A model generated the notes under the pieces. That model saw only the letters and a list, made by a program, of their open reading frames with translations. It ran no database searches and was not told the origin of the DNA. This document shows, in pieces, positions 31,938 to 41,609 of a stretch of 64,000 nucleotides of DNA. This DNA comes from Clostridium swellfunianum (lineage in GTDB: Bacteria; Bacillota; Clostridia; Clostridiales; Clostridiaceae). Each line of letters starts with the position of its first letter. Within the stretch, counting starts at the first letter, position 1. A program made the position numbers and the translations under genes. The stretch covers positions 3,456,036-3,520,035 of the forward strand of contig NZ_JAMOFV010000006.1 in assembly GCF_023656515.1 (NCBI RefSeq), in the 5' to 3' direction.

Positions 31938-33056
31938 ATGAAACAAAACGGTTGGTCTGACTTGAATTTGAACCATGTGATTGATTATATTGAAAAGGTT
32001 GATGGAAAGATTATACTTGGAATTGATGGCTTCATAGATCAGGTATGGCAGGTTATTGAAACTAGGATAAGCAAGGATGAATATAAGATAATAGATAAAA
32101 TGAGACAGTTTGGAGAAATAATAGTCAATCGCGGTGGTGGCGGTATGGCTAATGAGTTAATAAAAAAACGCCGAAGCTGCGGAGGTTTTACAGCCAACAC
32201 CGGAAGAGTTATAGGAAACCTTGGTTTATCTCCAATTCTGCTTGGTATGTATGGTAAAGATGCGGTGGATCCAATTTTTAATGAATTTAAAGAAAAATGC
32301 ACTCTAATAAACGTTGGGGAACCAGTTATCAGCAATATTCTTGAATTTTCCGATGGAAAGATAATGATGCCATATTTAAAGGAACTTTTAGATTTCGATT
32401 GGAATGAATTAGTTAGCATACTTGGATATGAAAACTTAAAAATGATATTTGCTGATGCTGATATTGTTTCGTTGGGATACTGGTCAAATATGCCCGGATT
32501 TGATGAACTGATAACTAACATTTATGATAATTACCTCATAGAAAATAACACTAAAAGAATGTTTTTTGATTTTGCCAATATAAAGAAGAGAAGTGTAGAA
32601 GCAATAAAAGAAACATTTAATGTGTTAGGAGGTTTAAACAATAGAATACCAATGACACTAAGTCTGAATGAACATGAAGCTGTGCTGTTATTTTCTTATT
32701 TTGACGAAGAAATTACAGAGAATCTTGAGCAAGTTGGTATAGCAGCAGCTTCCATAAGGGAAAAAATAAATCTTGATGAAATTATTATTCACACACCTCA
32801 TTATGCTTTAGCTGCTTCAAAATCAGAAGGTACAGCATTTATGGTACAAGATTATTGTTTAAGTCCGGTGGTAACAACTGGTGCAGGCGATACTTTTAAT
32901 GGAGGATATATAGCCTCCTGTCTTAATAACCTTAACATTAGCGAAAAATTAGCAATATCAAACGCAGCAACAAGATTCTATGTTAATAATGGTTTTCCAC
33001 CTGATAGAAATCAGCTGATAGAAGAAATTAAAAGGTTAACGGAAAAATTAAGTTAA
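31938..33056 (+). CDS. PfkB-family carbohydrate kinase
   Basis: 372 residues from ATG 31938 (RBS AAGGAGTGGGG; the longer frame from 31887 lacks one). The ribokinase/PfkB fold shows IILGIDGFIDQVWQVI at the start, a glycine-rich NRGGGGMANELIKKRRSCGGFTANTGR substrate region, and the catalytic signature VVTTGAGDTFNGGYIAS near residue 315 with the base Asp. The N-terminal GIDGFID element is not that of ribokinase, fructokinase or 2-keto-3-deoxygluconate kinase as I know them, so the sugar is open. Next to a phosphoglucose-isomerase homologue it could phosphorylate a ketose or hexose. Its own terminator follows. Confidence 0.82.
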   Translation: MKQNGWSDLNLNHVIDYIEKVDGKIILGIDGFIDQVWQVIETRISKDEYKIIDKMRQFGEIIVNRGGGGMANELIKKRRSCGGFTANTGRVIGNLGLSPILLGMYGKDAVDPIFNEFKEKCTLINVGEPVISNILEFSDGKIMMPYLKELLDFDWNELVSILGYENLKMIFADADIVSLGYWSNMPGFDELITNIYDNYLIENNTKRMFFDFANIKKRSVEAIKETFNVLGGLNNRIPMTLSLNEHEAVLLFSYFDEEITENLEQVGIAAASIREKINLDEIIIHTPHYALAASKSEGTAFMVQDYCLSPVVTTGAGDTFNGGYIASCLNNLNISEKLAISNAATRFYVNNGFPPDRNQLIEEIKRLTEKLS

Positions 33057-33060
33057 AACC

Positions 33061-33085
33061 AAGGGCCTGAGGAGGCCTTTTTCTT
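33061..33085 (+). terminator. Terminator after the PfkB kinase
   Basis: The stem AAGGGCCT (33061-33068) / AGGCCTTT (33073-33080), with one mismatch, is followed by TTCTTTATT. Confidence 0.6.
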
Positions 33086-33191
33086 TATTAAGACAACCAA
33101 GTTTACTCATACAAACAGCTAATATCATTAGTTATATATTGATAAATTGATTTTATAAATCGTCTATTACTAGGATGCGGGAGGTAATGGG

Positions 33192-34463
33192 ATGCTTAAA
33201 TTTGACTTTGAAAATTCATTGGCTTTTTTAGGAGATAACAATGTTTTTAACTACATTGAGGAGAATGAAGAAACACTAAAACAACTTTTTTCTGAAAAAA
33301 AAGAGGACAAAGAACAGTTTTTTGGATGGTTTAATGTGGAAAAGTGGAAAACCCAAGAGCTTATAGTTAAAATGAAGCAAAAATCACAGGAAATTTGTGA
33401 AAAAGCTGATGTTTTTGTTCTTATCGGCGTAGGTGGTTCTAATAATGGTGCTCGCTCTCTCATTAAGGCGCTAGCAAAAGAATCAAAGGTTGAGGTCTTA
33501 TACGCCGGAAATAATCTTTCCAGCAATGCAATATGCGAGCTTCTAGATAAACTTAAGGGAAAATCTGTTTATATGAATATAATCGCCAAAAACTTTGAAA
33601 CCTTAGAACCAGGGCTTTCATTTAGAATTCTACGTAGGTTTATGTGGGAACAATATGGAGATGATATTGCTGAAAGGGTGATAGTTACTGGAACTGAAGG
33701 AAGCCCACTTCATAGACTAGCTGATGAAAACGGCTACATGTTTCTACCATTTCCTAAGGATATTGGAGGACGTTTTTCTGTACTCTCACCAGTTGGATTA
33801 TTTCCTTCTGCCGCGGCAGGCATTGATATTGAAGAAATCCTGTATGGTGCAATGGAAATGGAGCGTGAATTAAAGGGCATATCATTTAGGGCGAATCCTG
33901 CGGTGATTTATGCAGTTATAAGGCATCTGTTGGAAGAACGGGGCTTCGCTATGGAGTTTCTTTCCTTCTTTGAGCCGGATCTGGAGTACTTTTCTAAGTG
34001 GTGGGTGCAGCTGTTTGCAGAAAGCGAGGGAAAGAACCACAAAGGTCTGTATCCTGTTGCATGTTCTTTTTCAGAAGATCTGCATTCTGTTGGACAATAT
34101 ATACAAAGTGGAAAGCGAAATCTTGCAGAGTTATTCCTGCATGTAGAAAATGTAGCGAAAAATTATAGAGTACATCCAGATATTAAGATTACAGATGGAT
34201 TTGATTATCTGGACTACATGGAAGTCAAGATGATTAACGATATTGCTTTTCGTGCCACAGTACAAGCACATACATCAGGTTCTGTACCATGCAATATCAT
34301 TACCGTATCTAAGTTAACTCCATATTATTTTGGTCAGTTGTTTTATTTTTTTCAGTTTACCTGCTATATTTCTGGAATGTTTAATGCTGTTAATCCATTT
34401 GACCAGCCTGGTGTAGAAGCTTATAAATCAGAAATGTTTAAACTCTTAAAAAAGTATGATTAA
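33192..34463 (+). CDS. Glucose-6-phosphate isomerase family protein
   Basis: 423 residues with two SIS domains. Both phosphoglucose-isomerase signatures are present: DIGGRFSVLSPVG (about 196-208) and NPFDQPGVEAYK near the C-terminus, plus GVGGSNNGARSL for phosphate binding. Clostridial housekeeping Pgi has similar length, but this copy sits in an accessory block between a PfkB kinase and an SsuCBA-type importer, so it may be a paralogue acting on another aldose phosphate or on a modified sugar. RBS GGGAGGTAAT. A 113-base gap separates it from the ABC genes. Confidence 0.87.
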   Translation: MLKFDFENSLAFLGDNNVFNYIEENEETLKQLFSEKKEDKEQFFGWFNVEKWKTQELIVKMKQKSQEICEKADVFVLIGVGGSNNGARSLIKALAKESKVEVLYAGNNLSSNAICELLDKLKGKSVYMNIIAKNFETLEPGLSFRILRRFMWEQYGDDIAERVIVTGTEGSPLHRLADENGYMFLPFPKDIGGRFSVLSPVGLFPSAAAGIDIEEILYGAMEMERELKGISFRANPAVIYAVIRHLLEERGFAMEFLSFFEPDLEYFSKWWVQLFAESEGKNHKGLYPVACSFSEDLHSVGQYIQSGKRNLAELFLHVENVAKNYRVHPDIKITDGFDYLDYMEVKMINDIAFRATVQAHTSGSVPCNIITVSKLTPYYFGQLFYFFQFTCYISGMFNAVNPFDQPGVEAYKSEMFKLLKKYD

Positions 34464-34576
34464 ATTTCATACTGATATTTTGAGAAAGAGCTCGCTATAA
34501 TGAATATATAAACAATAATCGTTAAACGTATTCATAGTCAATATTAGCAATTTAAATTTAGGAAAAGAGGGGTTAT

Positions 34577-35371
34577 ATGAAAAAAAATCAGAATGCTGTG
34601 AGTAAGAACATTGTAAGTATACCTGATTGGGTATGGCTGATTATTTCTTTTGTACTAGCTATAGGACTTTTACAGCTGTTATCAATTATGCCTAAGACTG
34701 CAATGGTTTTCAGTTCTCCAGCGTTAATTATTAAATCGTTTTTGAAAAAAGCTGCTGATGGAACCATTTGGAAGCATATAGGTACAAGCTTATTTCGTGT
34801 GTTTGGCGGTTTTAGTTTTGGATTTATAGTAGCGATTCCAGTTGCTTTTCTAATGGGCTGGTATAGTGTTTTTAGAAATTTAGTAGAGCCATGGATACAA
34901 TTTGTTAGAAATATTCCGCCAATTGCGTATATTCCCTTGGTTATCGCAGGAGTTGGTGTAGGTGAAGAAGCTAAAATAGTGGTTATTTTTATTGCTACAT
35001 TCCTTGTAAATGTTATATCAATTTATCAGGGAGTACGTAATGTGGATGTCACTTTAATTAAAGCGGCAAAAGTACTTGGAGCAAAGAATAGGGATATATT
35101 TATTAAAGTAGTAGTACCTGCCTCAACACCTTTCATTCTGGTTGGTGTACGACTTGGATTATCTGCAGCATTAACTACTCTTATTGCTGCAGAAATGACG
35201 GGGGCTTCTAGCGGACTTGGAATGATGGTAACCTCAGCAGGACAATATTTCGATATGTCCACAGTTTTGATGGGTATCATAATCATAGGTATCATAGGTA
35301 TCTCACTTGAGAAGCTTGTAAAATTTATTGAGAGGAGATTAACTGGATGGCAGGAAACACAGGTAAGATAA
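34577..35371 (+). CDS. ABC transporter permease, SsuC/TauC type
   Basis: 264 residues with about six TM helices. The BPD permease motif is EAKIVVIFIATFLVNVISIYQGVRNVD, with EPWIQFVRNIPPIAYIPLVI typical of the nitrate/sulfonate/taurine/aliphatic-amine subfamily. It pairs with the overlapping ATPase and the lipoprotein downstream. The family imports sulfonates, nitrate, pyrimidine precursors of thiamine and others, so the substrate is undecided. RBS AAAAGAGGGG. Confidence 0.9.
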   Translation: MKKNQNAVSKNIVSIPDWVWLIISFVLAIGLLQLLSIMPKTAMVFSSPALIIKSFLKKAADGTIWKHIGTSLFRVFGGFSFGFIVAIPVAFLMGWYSVFRNLVEPWIQFVRNIPPIAYIPLVIAGVGVGEEAKIVVIFIATFLVNVISIYQGVRNVDVTLIKAAKVLGAKNRDIFIKVVVPASTPFILVGVRLGLSAALTTLIAAEMTGASSGLGMMVTSAGQYFDMSTVLMGIIIIGIIGISLEKLVKFIERRLTGWQETQVR

Positions 35372-36138
35372 AGGTTAAAATCGAAAATGTTAAAAAAATT
35401 TACAATGGCAGAAATGGTGAAATGGTTGCACTTAATGGAGTAAGCCTAGATATTGCAGATAATGAATTCGTCTGTGTAATTGGTCCATCTGGGTGCGGAA
35501 AATCTACTTTATTAAATATAATAGCTGGTCTTGACACCGCTACTTCAGGCGATATTTACGTAGATGGAAAAGTGGTAGAAGGTCCTGGACCTGAGCGTGG
35601 TGTTGTGTTTCAGCAATATGCATTATTTCCTTGGCTTACAGTTCGTAAAAATGTAGAGTTTGGTCTAAAACTTAAGGGGATAAAAAAGGAAGAGGCAGAT
35701 AAGATTACAAACAAGTATCTTAAGATGGTCGATTTGGAAGACTTTGCAGACAGCTACCCAAAGGAACTTTCAGGAGGTATGAAACAGCGTGTTGCTATTG
35801 CGAGAGCCTATGCGATGAATCCTGAAGTACTCCTAATGGATGAACCCTTTGGTGCTCTGGATGCTCAAACTAGAACGCAGCTGCAGTCTGAACTTCTAAA
35901 AGCTTGGGAAAATGAACGTAAGACCTGCTTCTTTATTACACATGATGTGGATGAAGCAATTATTCTAGCTCAACGTGTAGTTATAATGAGTGCTCGCCCA
36001 GGTCGTGTGAAGGAAGTTGTTAATATTGACATACCTTATCCTCGTACCCAGGAAACAAAAATGACAAAGGAGTTTTTAGAACTTAAAAATTATATTTGGA
36101 GTAGAGTTTACCAGGAGTATCTGGAGGTAAGAAGATAA
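35347..36138 (+). CDS. ABC transporter ATP-binding protein, SsuB/TauB type
   Basis: 263 residues overlapping the permease by 25 bases. Walker A GPSGCGKST, Q-loop VVFQQYALFPWLTV, signature LSGGMKQRV, Walker B VLLMDEPFGALD, switch His in FFITHDVDEA, and the SARPGRV tail typical of SsuB/TauB/NrtD. Confidence 0.92.
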   Translation: MAGNTGKIKVKIENVKKIYNGRNGEMVALNGVSLDIADNEFVCVIGPSGCGKSTLLNIIAGLDTATSGDIYVDGKVVEGPGPERGVVFQQYALFPWLTVRKNVEFGLKLKGIKKEEADKITNKYLKMVDLEDFADSYPKELSGGMKQRVAIARAYAMNPEVLLMDEPFGALDAQTRTQLQSELLKAWENERKTCFFITHDVDEAIILAQRVVIMSARPGRVKEVVNIDIPYPRTQETKMTKEFLELKNYIWSRVYQEYLEVRR

Positions 36139-36218
36139 AGGATTTTGATGCGAAAGCATTTAAAATTAAATAAAAAATTCACAGTATAAATTTAAAGGGG
36201 AAAAGGGAGGAAATAGCA

Positions 36219-37265
36219 ATGAAGAAGATTTTAAGTACAGTATTGATTGCAGCTTTAAGCGTATCAGTGCTTGCAGGATGCAGTAACGGAACAAATACCA
36301 GTACAGCTCCGCAAAAGAATGAACCAGCTTCATCATCTAAAGTAGAGCGCATAAAAATGAGAGTTGCGTACATGCCAAACATGGGCAGCGCCAGCACATT
36401 GATTACAGCAATTAAGAAAGGTTATTTTGATGAACAGGGTATTGATGTAGAGGCTGTTAAATTTGCAAAGGGTCCTGAAGAAATTGCAGCTATGGGCAGC
36501 GGAAACATCGACGTAGCTCAAATCGGACATGGAGCACATTCTCTTGCTGCAAAAGGGCAGGCTAAAATATTTACTCTTGACGGTACAAGTCTTGCAGATG
36601 AAGTTTTAGGAAATAAAGAAAAGGGAGTAAATACTATAGCGGACCTTAAAGGAAAGACAATAGGTACTTCACTTGGAACCTCCAGTGAAATTATATTAAA
36701 CCTTGCACTTGCATCTGTGGGTTTGACTCAGAATGATGTTAAGATAGTGCAAATGGATCCATCAGCTGCTGTTACAGCTATGGTAACGGGCAAGATTGAT
36801 GCATGTGCAATATGGTCTCCATCAACAATAACTGTAAAGGAAAAGCTAGGTGACAAGGTAGTTATGCTGGCAAACAACAATACTTATAAAGAACAAATGG
36901 TGTTTCCATCCAGCTGGATTTGTACTAACGACTACTTCAACAAAAATCAAGATAAGCTTATTCGCTTCACTAGAGCTCTTTTAAAAGCACAAGACTACAA
37001 GAAAACCCACATAGAGGAAGTTGCAGGCTGGGTAGCACAGTTTATTGAGCAGGATCCAGCGGTTATTAAGCAATCTATAGGCGAAGGAGATTGGCCGGAA
37101 GCTAAACTTGTTTATGATATAGCTAAGAATGGAACCTTGAAAAAATGGTATGAAAACCAGCAGAAGTCTTTCATAGCAAGTAAGGCGTTAGAAAAGGCCG
37201 TTGATGTAAATAACTATTTCTCACCTGACATTATTGTAAAAGCATATGAGGCTAATCAAAAGTAA
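36219..37265 (+). CDS. ABC transporter substrate-binding lipoprotein, SsuA/TauA/NrtA type
   Basis: 348 residues. Signal peptide with lipobox VLAGC (Cys20), a low-complexity linker, then the SsuA/NMT1-like fold: VAYMPNMGSASTLITAIKKGYFDEQGI, GNIDVAQIGHGAHSLAAKG, LKGKTIGTSLGTSSEI and MVTGKIDACAIWSP. It gives the importer its specificity, but the binding residues cannot be read without a structure. RBS GGGAGGAAAT; a strong terminator follows. Confidence 0.9.
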   Translation: MKKILSTVLIAALSVSVLAGCSNGTNTSTAPQKNEPASSSKVERIKMRVAYMPNMGSASTLITAIKKGYFDEQGIDVEAVKFAKGPEEIAAMGSGNIDVAQIGHGAHSLAAKGQAKIFTLDGTSLADEVLGNKEKGVNTIADLKGKTIGTSLGTSSEIILNLALASVGLTQNDVKIVQMDPSAAVTAMVTGKIDACAIWSPSTITVKEKLGDKVVMLANNNTYKEQMVFPSSWICTNDYFNKNQDKLIRFTRALLKAQDYKKTHIEEVAGWVAQFIEQDPAVIKQSIGEGDWPEAKLVYDIAKNGTLKKWYENQQKSFIASKALEKAVDVNNYFSPDIIVKAYEANQK

Positions 37266-37306
37266 ATCGTCTATGAAATATGGCTATTTATTGAAACCTT
37301 ATGTCT

Positions 37307-37345
37307 AAAAGGGTATAAAGCTAAACTTTATACCCTTTTGTCCTT
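37307..37345 (+). terminator. Terminator after the SsuCBA-type genes
   Basis: The perfect 14-bp stem AAAAGGGTATAAAG (37307-37320) / CTTTATACCCTTTT (37326-37339) has loop CTAAA and ends in a T-rich tail. Confidence 0.88.
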
Positions 37346-37423
37346 CGAGGAATTTAATGTGCATTCTATCTTTTGAATGATATAATAAGGTGAGCAAAGT
37401 AATCTGCAATGGAGGAAGCTGCT

Positions 37424-38926
37424 GTGCTTATATTGATATTAACTTTTCTTGCAATGTTTTCAATTGCTCTTGTAATTTTAAAGAGAGATGGAAGCTCCAT
37501 GCTTCTTTTAGGTCTTTGTACAAGCTTAATTCTTATGTTTTCAGGTATTATAATCTATACAGCCAAAATAGGCGGCTTGAGAGCCTCCCAAGAAGCATTT
37601 CTTTTTTTATCACCAAAAATTAAAAATTGGATTCAATATATGGTTATAACTTTGGATAAAATTGGGTACTTAATTGCTATAGGACGATATTTATTTCCAA
37701 CCTTTTTATTGCTCCTTGCTATCAATTATTCTATGGTTCCCTTTATTAGACGTCATATTAAGCATGTACAAGTTTTGCTGTTTATTCCCGCTGTATCATT
37801 GGTATTATATTACCCAAGAGTCTTTTATACAATGGTGCGAGGTAGATTTGTCTTACAGCGAATTTTGATGACAGCAACTCTCATCTGGATTTTCTTGTAT
37901 CTGCTCTTTGCTATAGGACTTTTAATTAGAGAGTACGCAAGCATTACCATGGTATATTTTTCACGTCAATTCCGTTATATTTTATTTTCTCACATTAGCC
38001 TTGCACTGCTTTACGGAATTTTTAGCGTACAGGATCCTATTCAGGTATACCAATTATATGGCGCAGAGTATTTATGGGTCAGCGGTATTTCCTATGCCAA
38101 CCCATCCTTATCTTTTTTCGGATGGTGTCTTCTTACTGCTTCCGTACTTTTATTTGTAATTCTAGGGTTTTACAATCTGGTAGGGTATACACAGGTTAAT
38201 TTTCGGGCAGATCAGGAAGATATACAACTACAGCGTAAATTTGATACAGCCAGTATGGGAGCTTCAGTATTCGTACACAGTATCAAAAACCAACTTCTTT
38301 CTGTACGTGTAATTAATAAAAAAATTAATCAAGTATTTTCACAGGATAATCCGGATTTAGAAGCACTGAAAAAATATACAGATATGTTTAATCAGATGAA
38401 TGAAAATATGCTTGAGCGAATAGAGGAACTTTATCGAAGTATAAAGTCTCATTCAATTTCTCTTACACCGGTTGCGTTAGATAACATTATAAATATGTCA
38501 ATTGCGCGATTTAATCAAAAATATCCTGATTATAATGTGGAAGTTACTAATAAAACTAAGGTATATGTATTGGCGGATAAAACACATTTAAGCGAAGCAA
38601 TATATAATTTGTTGATAAATGCGCAGGAGGCAGTGCTGGAGGCAGGCAGAGAAGCAGATGGCAGGGTAGAGCTGTCAACTCATGAAGAAAGACTTTATAC
38701 GGTTATTAAAGTGCAGGATAATGGAATTGGACTGACTAAAAATACTAGGAAGAAAATTTTTGACCCATTTTACACTAGTAAAAATACAAACTACAATTGG
38801 GGGATGGGGCTTTATTACGTTAGACAGATTGTAAAAAGCCATTTGGGTGTACTTCGCATGGAGAGTATACAAGGTAAAGGGACGAACTTCTATATTATGT
38901 TACCTCGATATAATAAAACAAATTAA
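37424..38926 (+). CDS. Membrane sensor histidine kinase
   Basis: About 500 residues from GTG 37424, chosen because GGAGGA precedes it by seven bases; ATG 37409 overlaps that site. The N-terminal half holds six or seven hydrophobic helices (about 1-260) with no extracytoplasmic domain. The dimerisation box is SVFVHSIKNQLLSVRV with His in HSIKNQ, then ATP-binding boxes N (NLLINAQEAV), G1 (DNGIGL) and G2 (WGMGLYYVRQIV). The HxxKNQ-type H-box recalls LytS/NatK-like kinases. It overlaps functionally with the response regulator 24 bases downstream. It may sense the importer substrate. Confidence 0.87.
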   Translation: MLILILTFLAMFSIALVILKRDGSSMLLLGLCTSLILMFSGIIIYTAKIGGLRASQEAFLFLSPKIKNWIQYMVITLDKIGYLIAIGRYLFPTFLLLLAINYSMVPFIRRHIKHVQVLLFIPAVSLVLYYPRVFYTMVRGRFVLQRILMTATLIWIFLYLLFAIGLLIREYASITMVYFSRQFRYILFSHISLALLYGIFSVQDPIQVYQLYGAEYLWVSGISYANPSLSFFGWCLLTASVLLFVILGFYNLVGYTQVNFRADQEDIQLQRKFDTASMGASVFVHSIKNQLLSVRVINKKINQVFSQDNPDLEALKKYTDMFNQMNENMLERIEELYRSIKSHSISLTPVALDNIINMSIARFNQKYPDYNVEVTNKTKVYVLADKTHLSEAIYNLLINAQEAVLEAGREADGRVELSTHEERLYTVIKVQDNGIGLTKNTRKKIFDPFYTSKNTNYNWGMGLYYVRQIVKSHLGVLRMESIQGKGTNFYIMLPRYNKTN

Positions 38927-38950
38927 CTTCAAAAGGATGGTGTTACTCCA

Positions 38951-39625
38951 ATGTCAGAAAAAATTAAAATAATGGTTGCAGAGGACTTTGAGCTGCTTAG
39001 TGAGGATTTATGTGATTTAATCAATGCTCAAGATGACATGGAGGTAGTAGGGGTTGCAGCAACTGGAAATGAAATTATCAGGCTTGCCAAAGAAAACGAT
39101 TGTGATATTATACTTATGGATATAGAAATGGAAAATATAAGAGCTGGAATTACAGCAGCTGAAATCATATTAGAGAGTAAACCAAAGCAAAAAATTATTT
39201 TTTTAACTGCCCATGAAACCGAAAACATGATTTTTACCGCAATGGATACTGGAGCAGTAGACTATATTGTAAAAGGCGGTAGTGAGGAAGAACTTTTGTA
39301 CCATGTACGCAGCGCATATAAGGGTAAGCCTGTAATGGAAGCAAATATTCAGGCAAAAATCATGCATGAATACTCTAGGCTTCGCAGGTCGGAGCGCAGC
39401 TTACTGTTTTTTATCAATAATGTTTCGCAGCTAACCAAGGCAGAGCGTGAATTAATACATTGGCTGCTTCAGGGTAAAAAAGTAAATGAAATTGCAAAAC
39501 TGCGCTGCGTGGAGCCTATTACTGTGAAAACACAAATTAAGGGCCTGCTTCGAAAGTTCGGCTGCACCCGTACAAGAGAAATTGTGAGGATGATTCGGGA
39601 ATTAAATCTTGATTACTTGTTTTAG
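38951..39625 (+). CDS. Response regulator, NarL/LuxR-type HTH
   Basis: 224 residues. Receiver domain with acidic pocket AEDFE, phospho-Asp in IILMDIEME (about residue 56), Thr in IFLTAHE and Lys in YIVKGG. C-terminal LuxR HTH: LTKAERELIHWLLQGKKVNEIAKLRCVEPITVKTQIKGLLRKFG. Partner of the preceding kinase. Probable targets are the adjacent ABC importer genes. RBS AAAGGATGGTG. Confidence 0.9.
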   Translation: MSEKIKIMVAEDFELLSEDLCDLINAQDDMEVVGVAATGNEIIRLAKENDCDIILMDIEMENIRAGITAAEIILESKPKQKIIFLTAHETENMIFTAMDTGAVDYIVKGGSEEELLYHVRSAYKGKPVMEANIQAKIMHEYSRLRRSERSLLFFINNVSQLTKAERELIHWLLQGKKVNEIAKLRCVEPITVKTQIKGLLRKFGCTRTREIVRMIRELNLDYLF

Positions 39626-39830
39626 TGATTCCTACTAATAATGGAAGTAAAGTATTAATTTAGTTTATATAATGCTGTAATTATCATAAGCATCACAGCC
39701 CATAGCTTATAGTAAGCATTTATATTTGAAGCTTAGATGCTTATTGAAATATTTTATTGTACGGATATGAGTGCTTTTGTATATTAGATTTTGATTACTT
39801 ATCACTGATTTGTTTTAATATGGTTATAGC

Positions 39831-41609
39831 TTAAGTCGTTTTAACTACTGGAAGGCTGAGTAATATTTCGGTCCCTTTTCCTTCAATACTGTTTATAGTA
39901 AGCCCATATTGTTTTCCATACTTTAATTTAATCCTATTGTTTACATTTGTTAATCCAATATGCTCTTTGGTTGCCTTTAGGGAGGCAGCTTCTTCCCGAA
40001 GCAATAAATTGCGCAATTCTTCTAGGGAATCTAGAGAAATTCCTAAGCCGTTATCCACGACATGTATTTCCAGTAAATCAAATTCATTTTTTTGCGCAGT
40101 AATTTTGAGAACTCCCCCTTCAATGAGAGGCTCAAGACCATGATATACAGCATTTTCAACAAGTGGCTGAAGAATCATCTTTGGAATAATTAGGGTTTTG
40201 ATATCCTCTGGACAGCTTATTTCAAATGCAATTCTATCTGAAAATCTTATTTGCTGAATCTTAGTATAAGATTCTATTATTTTAAGCTCTTCTTTAAGCA
40301 TTACCTCATCGGACCCCTTTATGCTGTAGCGAAATATTGCACTCAGGGCTGCAGACATTTCGTATACTTCCTTTACTCCTTTTACTAGTGCTATACCCTT
40401 TATAGTGTCAAGAGTATTGTAAAGAAAATGAGGGTTTATCTGACTTTGAACATAGGCTATTTCAGCCTGCTTTTTTTCAACCTCAGTTTTATATAATTTT
40501 GTAGTTGTGTTAACAAGATTATCTGTTAGAGAATTTAACTGACTAAGCATACTGTTAAATTCATCAGATATAGCCTCTATTTCAGCATACCCTTCGAGAT
40601 TAACCCTGGATTTCAGTAAATTTAGATTGCGATTTTTAATCTTTTTCATAAATGTTGTCAGTTTATTAAGGGGAGTAAGTATGTTCATTATGACAAAGCT
40701 GAATGGAGCAAAAACAATTACTAAGGTAATAATAACAAGTATAGAGCTGAAGAATTTTATTTTACCAAGATCTTTCGTAAGGACTTTAATTGGAACTGCT
40801 GTAATAAGCTTTCCCTCAATTTCTGGAATGTTGTAAATTTGCATTACGTAGTTACCAGCTAAAGTCTTATAAATAAATGACTCTTCATCCTTGTTTTGCA
40901 GTTTTGTCAGAGTATCTTCATCCAGGATAAGATTGGAAGAATTATTTGAAGTCAATAATCTACCTTTATTATCCATAAGGTAGATATTCGTGGAGGAGAG
41001 ACCAGGGAGCTTCTCAATTTCCCTGTTTATAGATTTTACATCTAACAGTATTGTAATGAAACCGATTTTTTGGCCAACAGGCTTTGGCTGTCCCCCAGAT
41101 AGTATATTCATTCCATATACAAATGTATCTGTATAGGAAAAGTTATCAATTCTCATTGAGCCAATAAAATCTACAACTCCGGTTTCTCCTAAGCTATTTC
41201 TTATTGAATAAGCAGTATTTACATTTCCGCTGATTGATGTAGCTTTACCTGAAGAATTTACAATAATAATGTCCAGTATTCCATCATAGGTATTTTTGGC
41301 TACGCTTAAAATACTATCAACCTTTTGAACTAGTTCATATGTTTTCAATTTATCCTCTTCAATTAAAAAGCTTTGGACAGTACTGTCGTAGCCAATAGAT
41401 AGCATTAATTTTTTTATATTGATGGAGTTGCTTGAAATTCTTTGTTTAAGAAGAGACGCAATCTCTGCATTATATTGAGTGTTTTGCTTAATCATTAGCG
41501 AATTTATCTGCTTGTAGGATAAATTTATAACTATAGGTATTAATACAATAATAAAAAGATAAGCAGTGACAATTTGAACTTTAATAGTTTGTTTCTTAAA
41601 GCTTTTCAT
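39831..41609 (-). CDS. yesM: Sensor histidine kinase, YesM type
   Basis: 592 residues. TM helix near 13-32, extracytoplasmic Cache-like sensor to about 280, second TM (SSILVIITLVIVFAPFSFVI), HAMP linker, then the His_kinase domain with INPHFLYNTLDTIKGIA and HATPase boxes VENAVYHGLEP and VVDNGLGIS. It pairs with the YesN-type regulator, whose stop overlaps its ATG by one base. In Bacilli such pairs activate the neighbouring Lpl/Ytc-type glycan importer. Substrates are normally oligosaccharides outside the cell. Confidence 0.92.
   Translation of the reverse strand: MKSFKKQTIKVQIVTAYLFIIVLIPIVINLSYKQINSLMIKQNTQYNAEIASLLKQRISSNSINIKKLMLSIGYDSTVQSFLIEEDKLKTYELVQKVDSILSVAKNTYDGILDIIIVNSSGKATSISGNVNTAYSIRNSLGETGVVDFIGSMRIDNFSYTDTFVYGMNILSGGQPKPVGQKIGFITILLDVKSINREIEKLPGLSSTNIYLMDNKGRLLTSNNSSNLILDEDTLTKLQNKDEESFIYKTLAGNYVMQIYNIPEIEGKLITAVPIKVLTKDLGKIKFFSSILVIITLVIVFAPFSFVIMNILTPLNKLTTFMKKIKNRNLNLLKSRVNLEGYAEIEAISDEFNSMLSQLNSLTDNLVNTTTKLYKTEVEKKQAEIAYVQSQINPHFLYNTLDTIKGIALVKGVKEVYEMSAALSAIFRYSIKGSDEVMLKEELKIIESYTKIQQIRFSDRIAFEISCPEDIKTLIIPKMILQPLVENAVYHGLEPLIEGGVLKITAQKNEFDLLEIHVVDNGLGISLDSLEELRNLLLREEAASLKATKEHIGLTNVNNRIKLKYGKQYGLTINSIEGKGTEILLSLPVVKTT

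Noticed and set aside
31938-37265. Sulfoquinovose catabolic operon
   Set aside because: A kinase, an isomerase and an SsuCBA-type importer fit loosely, but no sulfoquinovosidase, sulfo-aldolase, sulfo-transaldolase or sulfo-transketolase is in the window.
37390-37623. 77-residue plus-strand open frame over the histidine kinase start
   Set aside because: Different frame, no recognisable motif, fully inside the kinase gene region.
39714-39760. Possible hairpin around AAGCATTTATATTTGAAGCTTAG between the response regulator and yesM
   Set aside because: The stem is short and imperfect and lacks a clear T-run, so I do not list it as a terminator.
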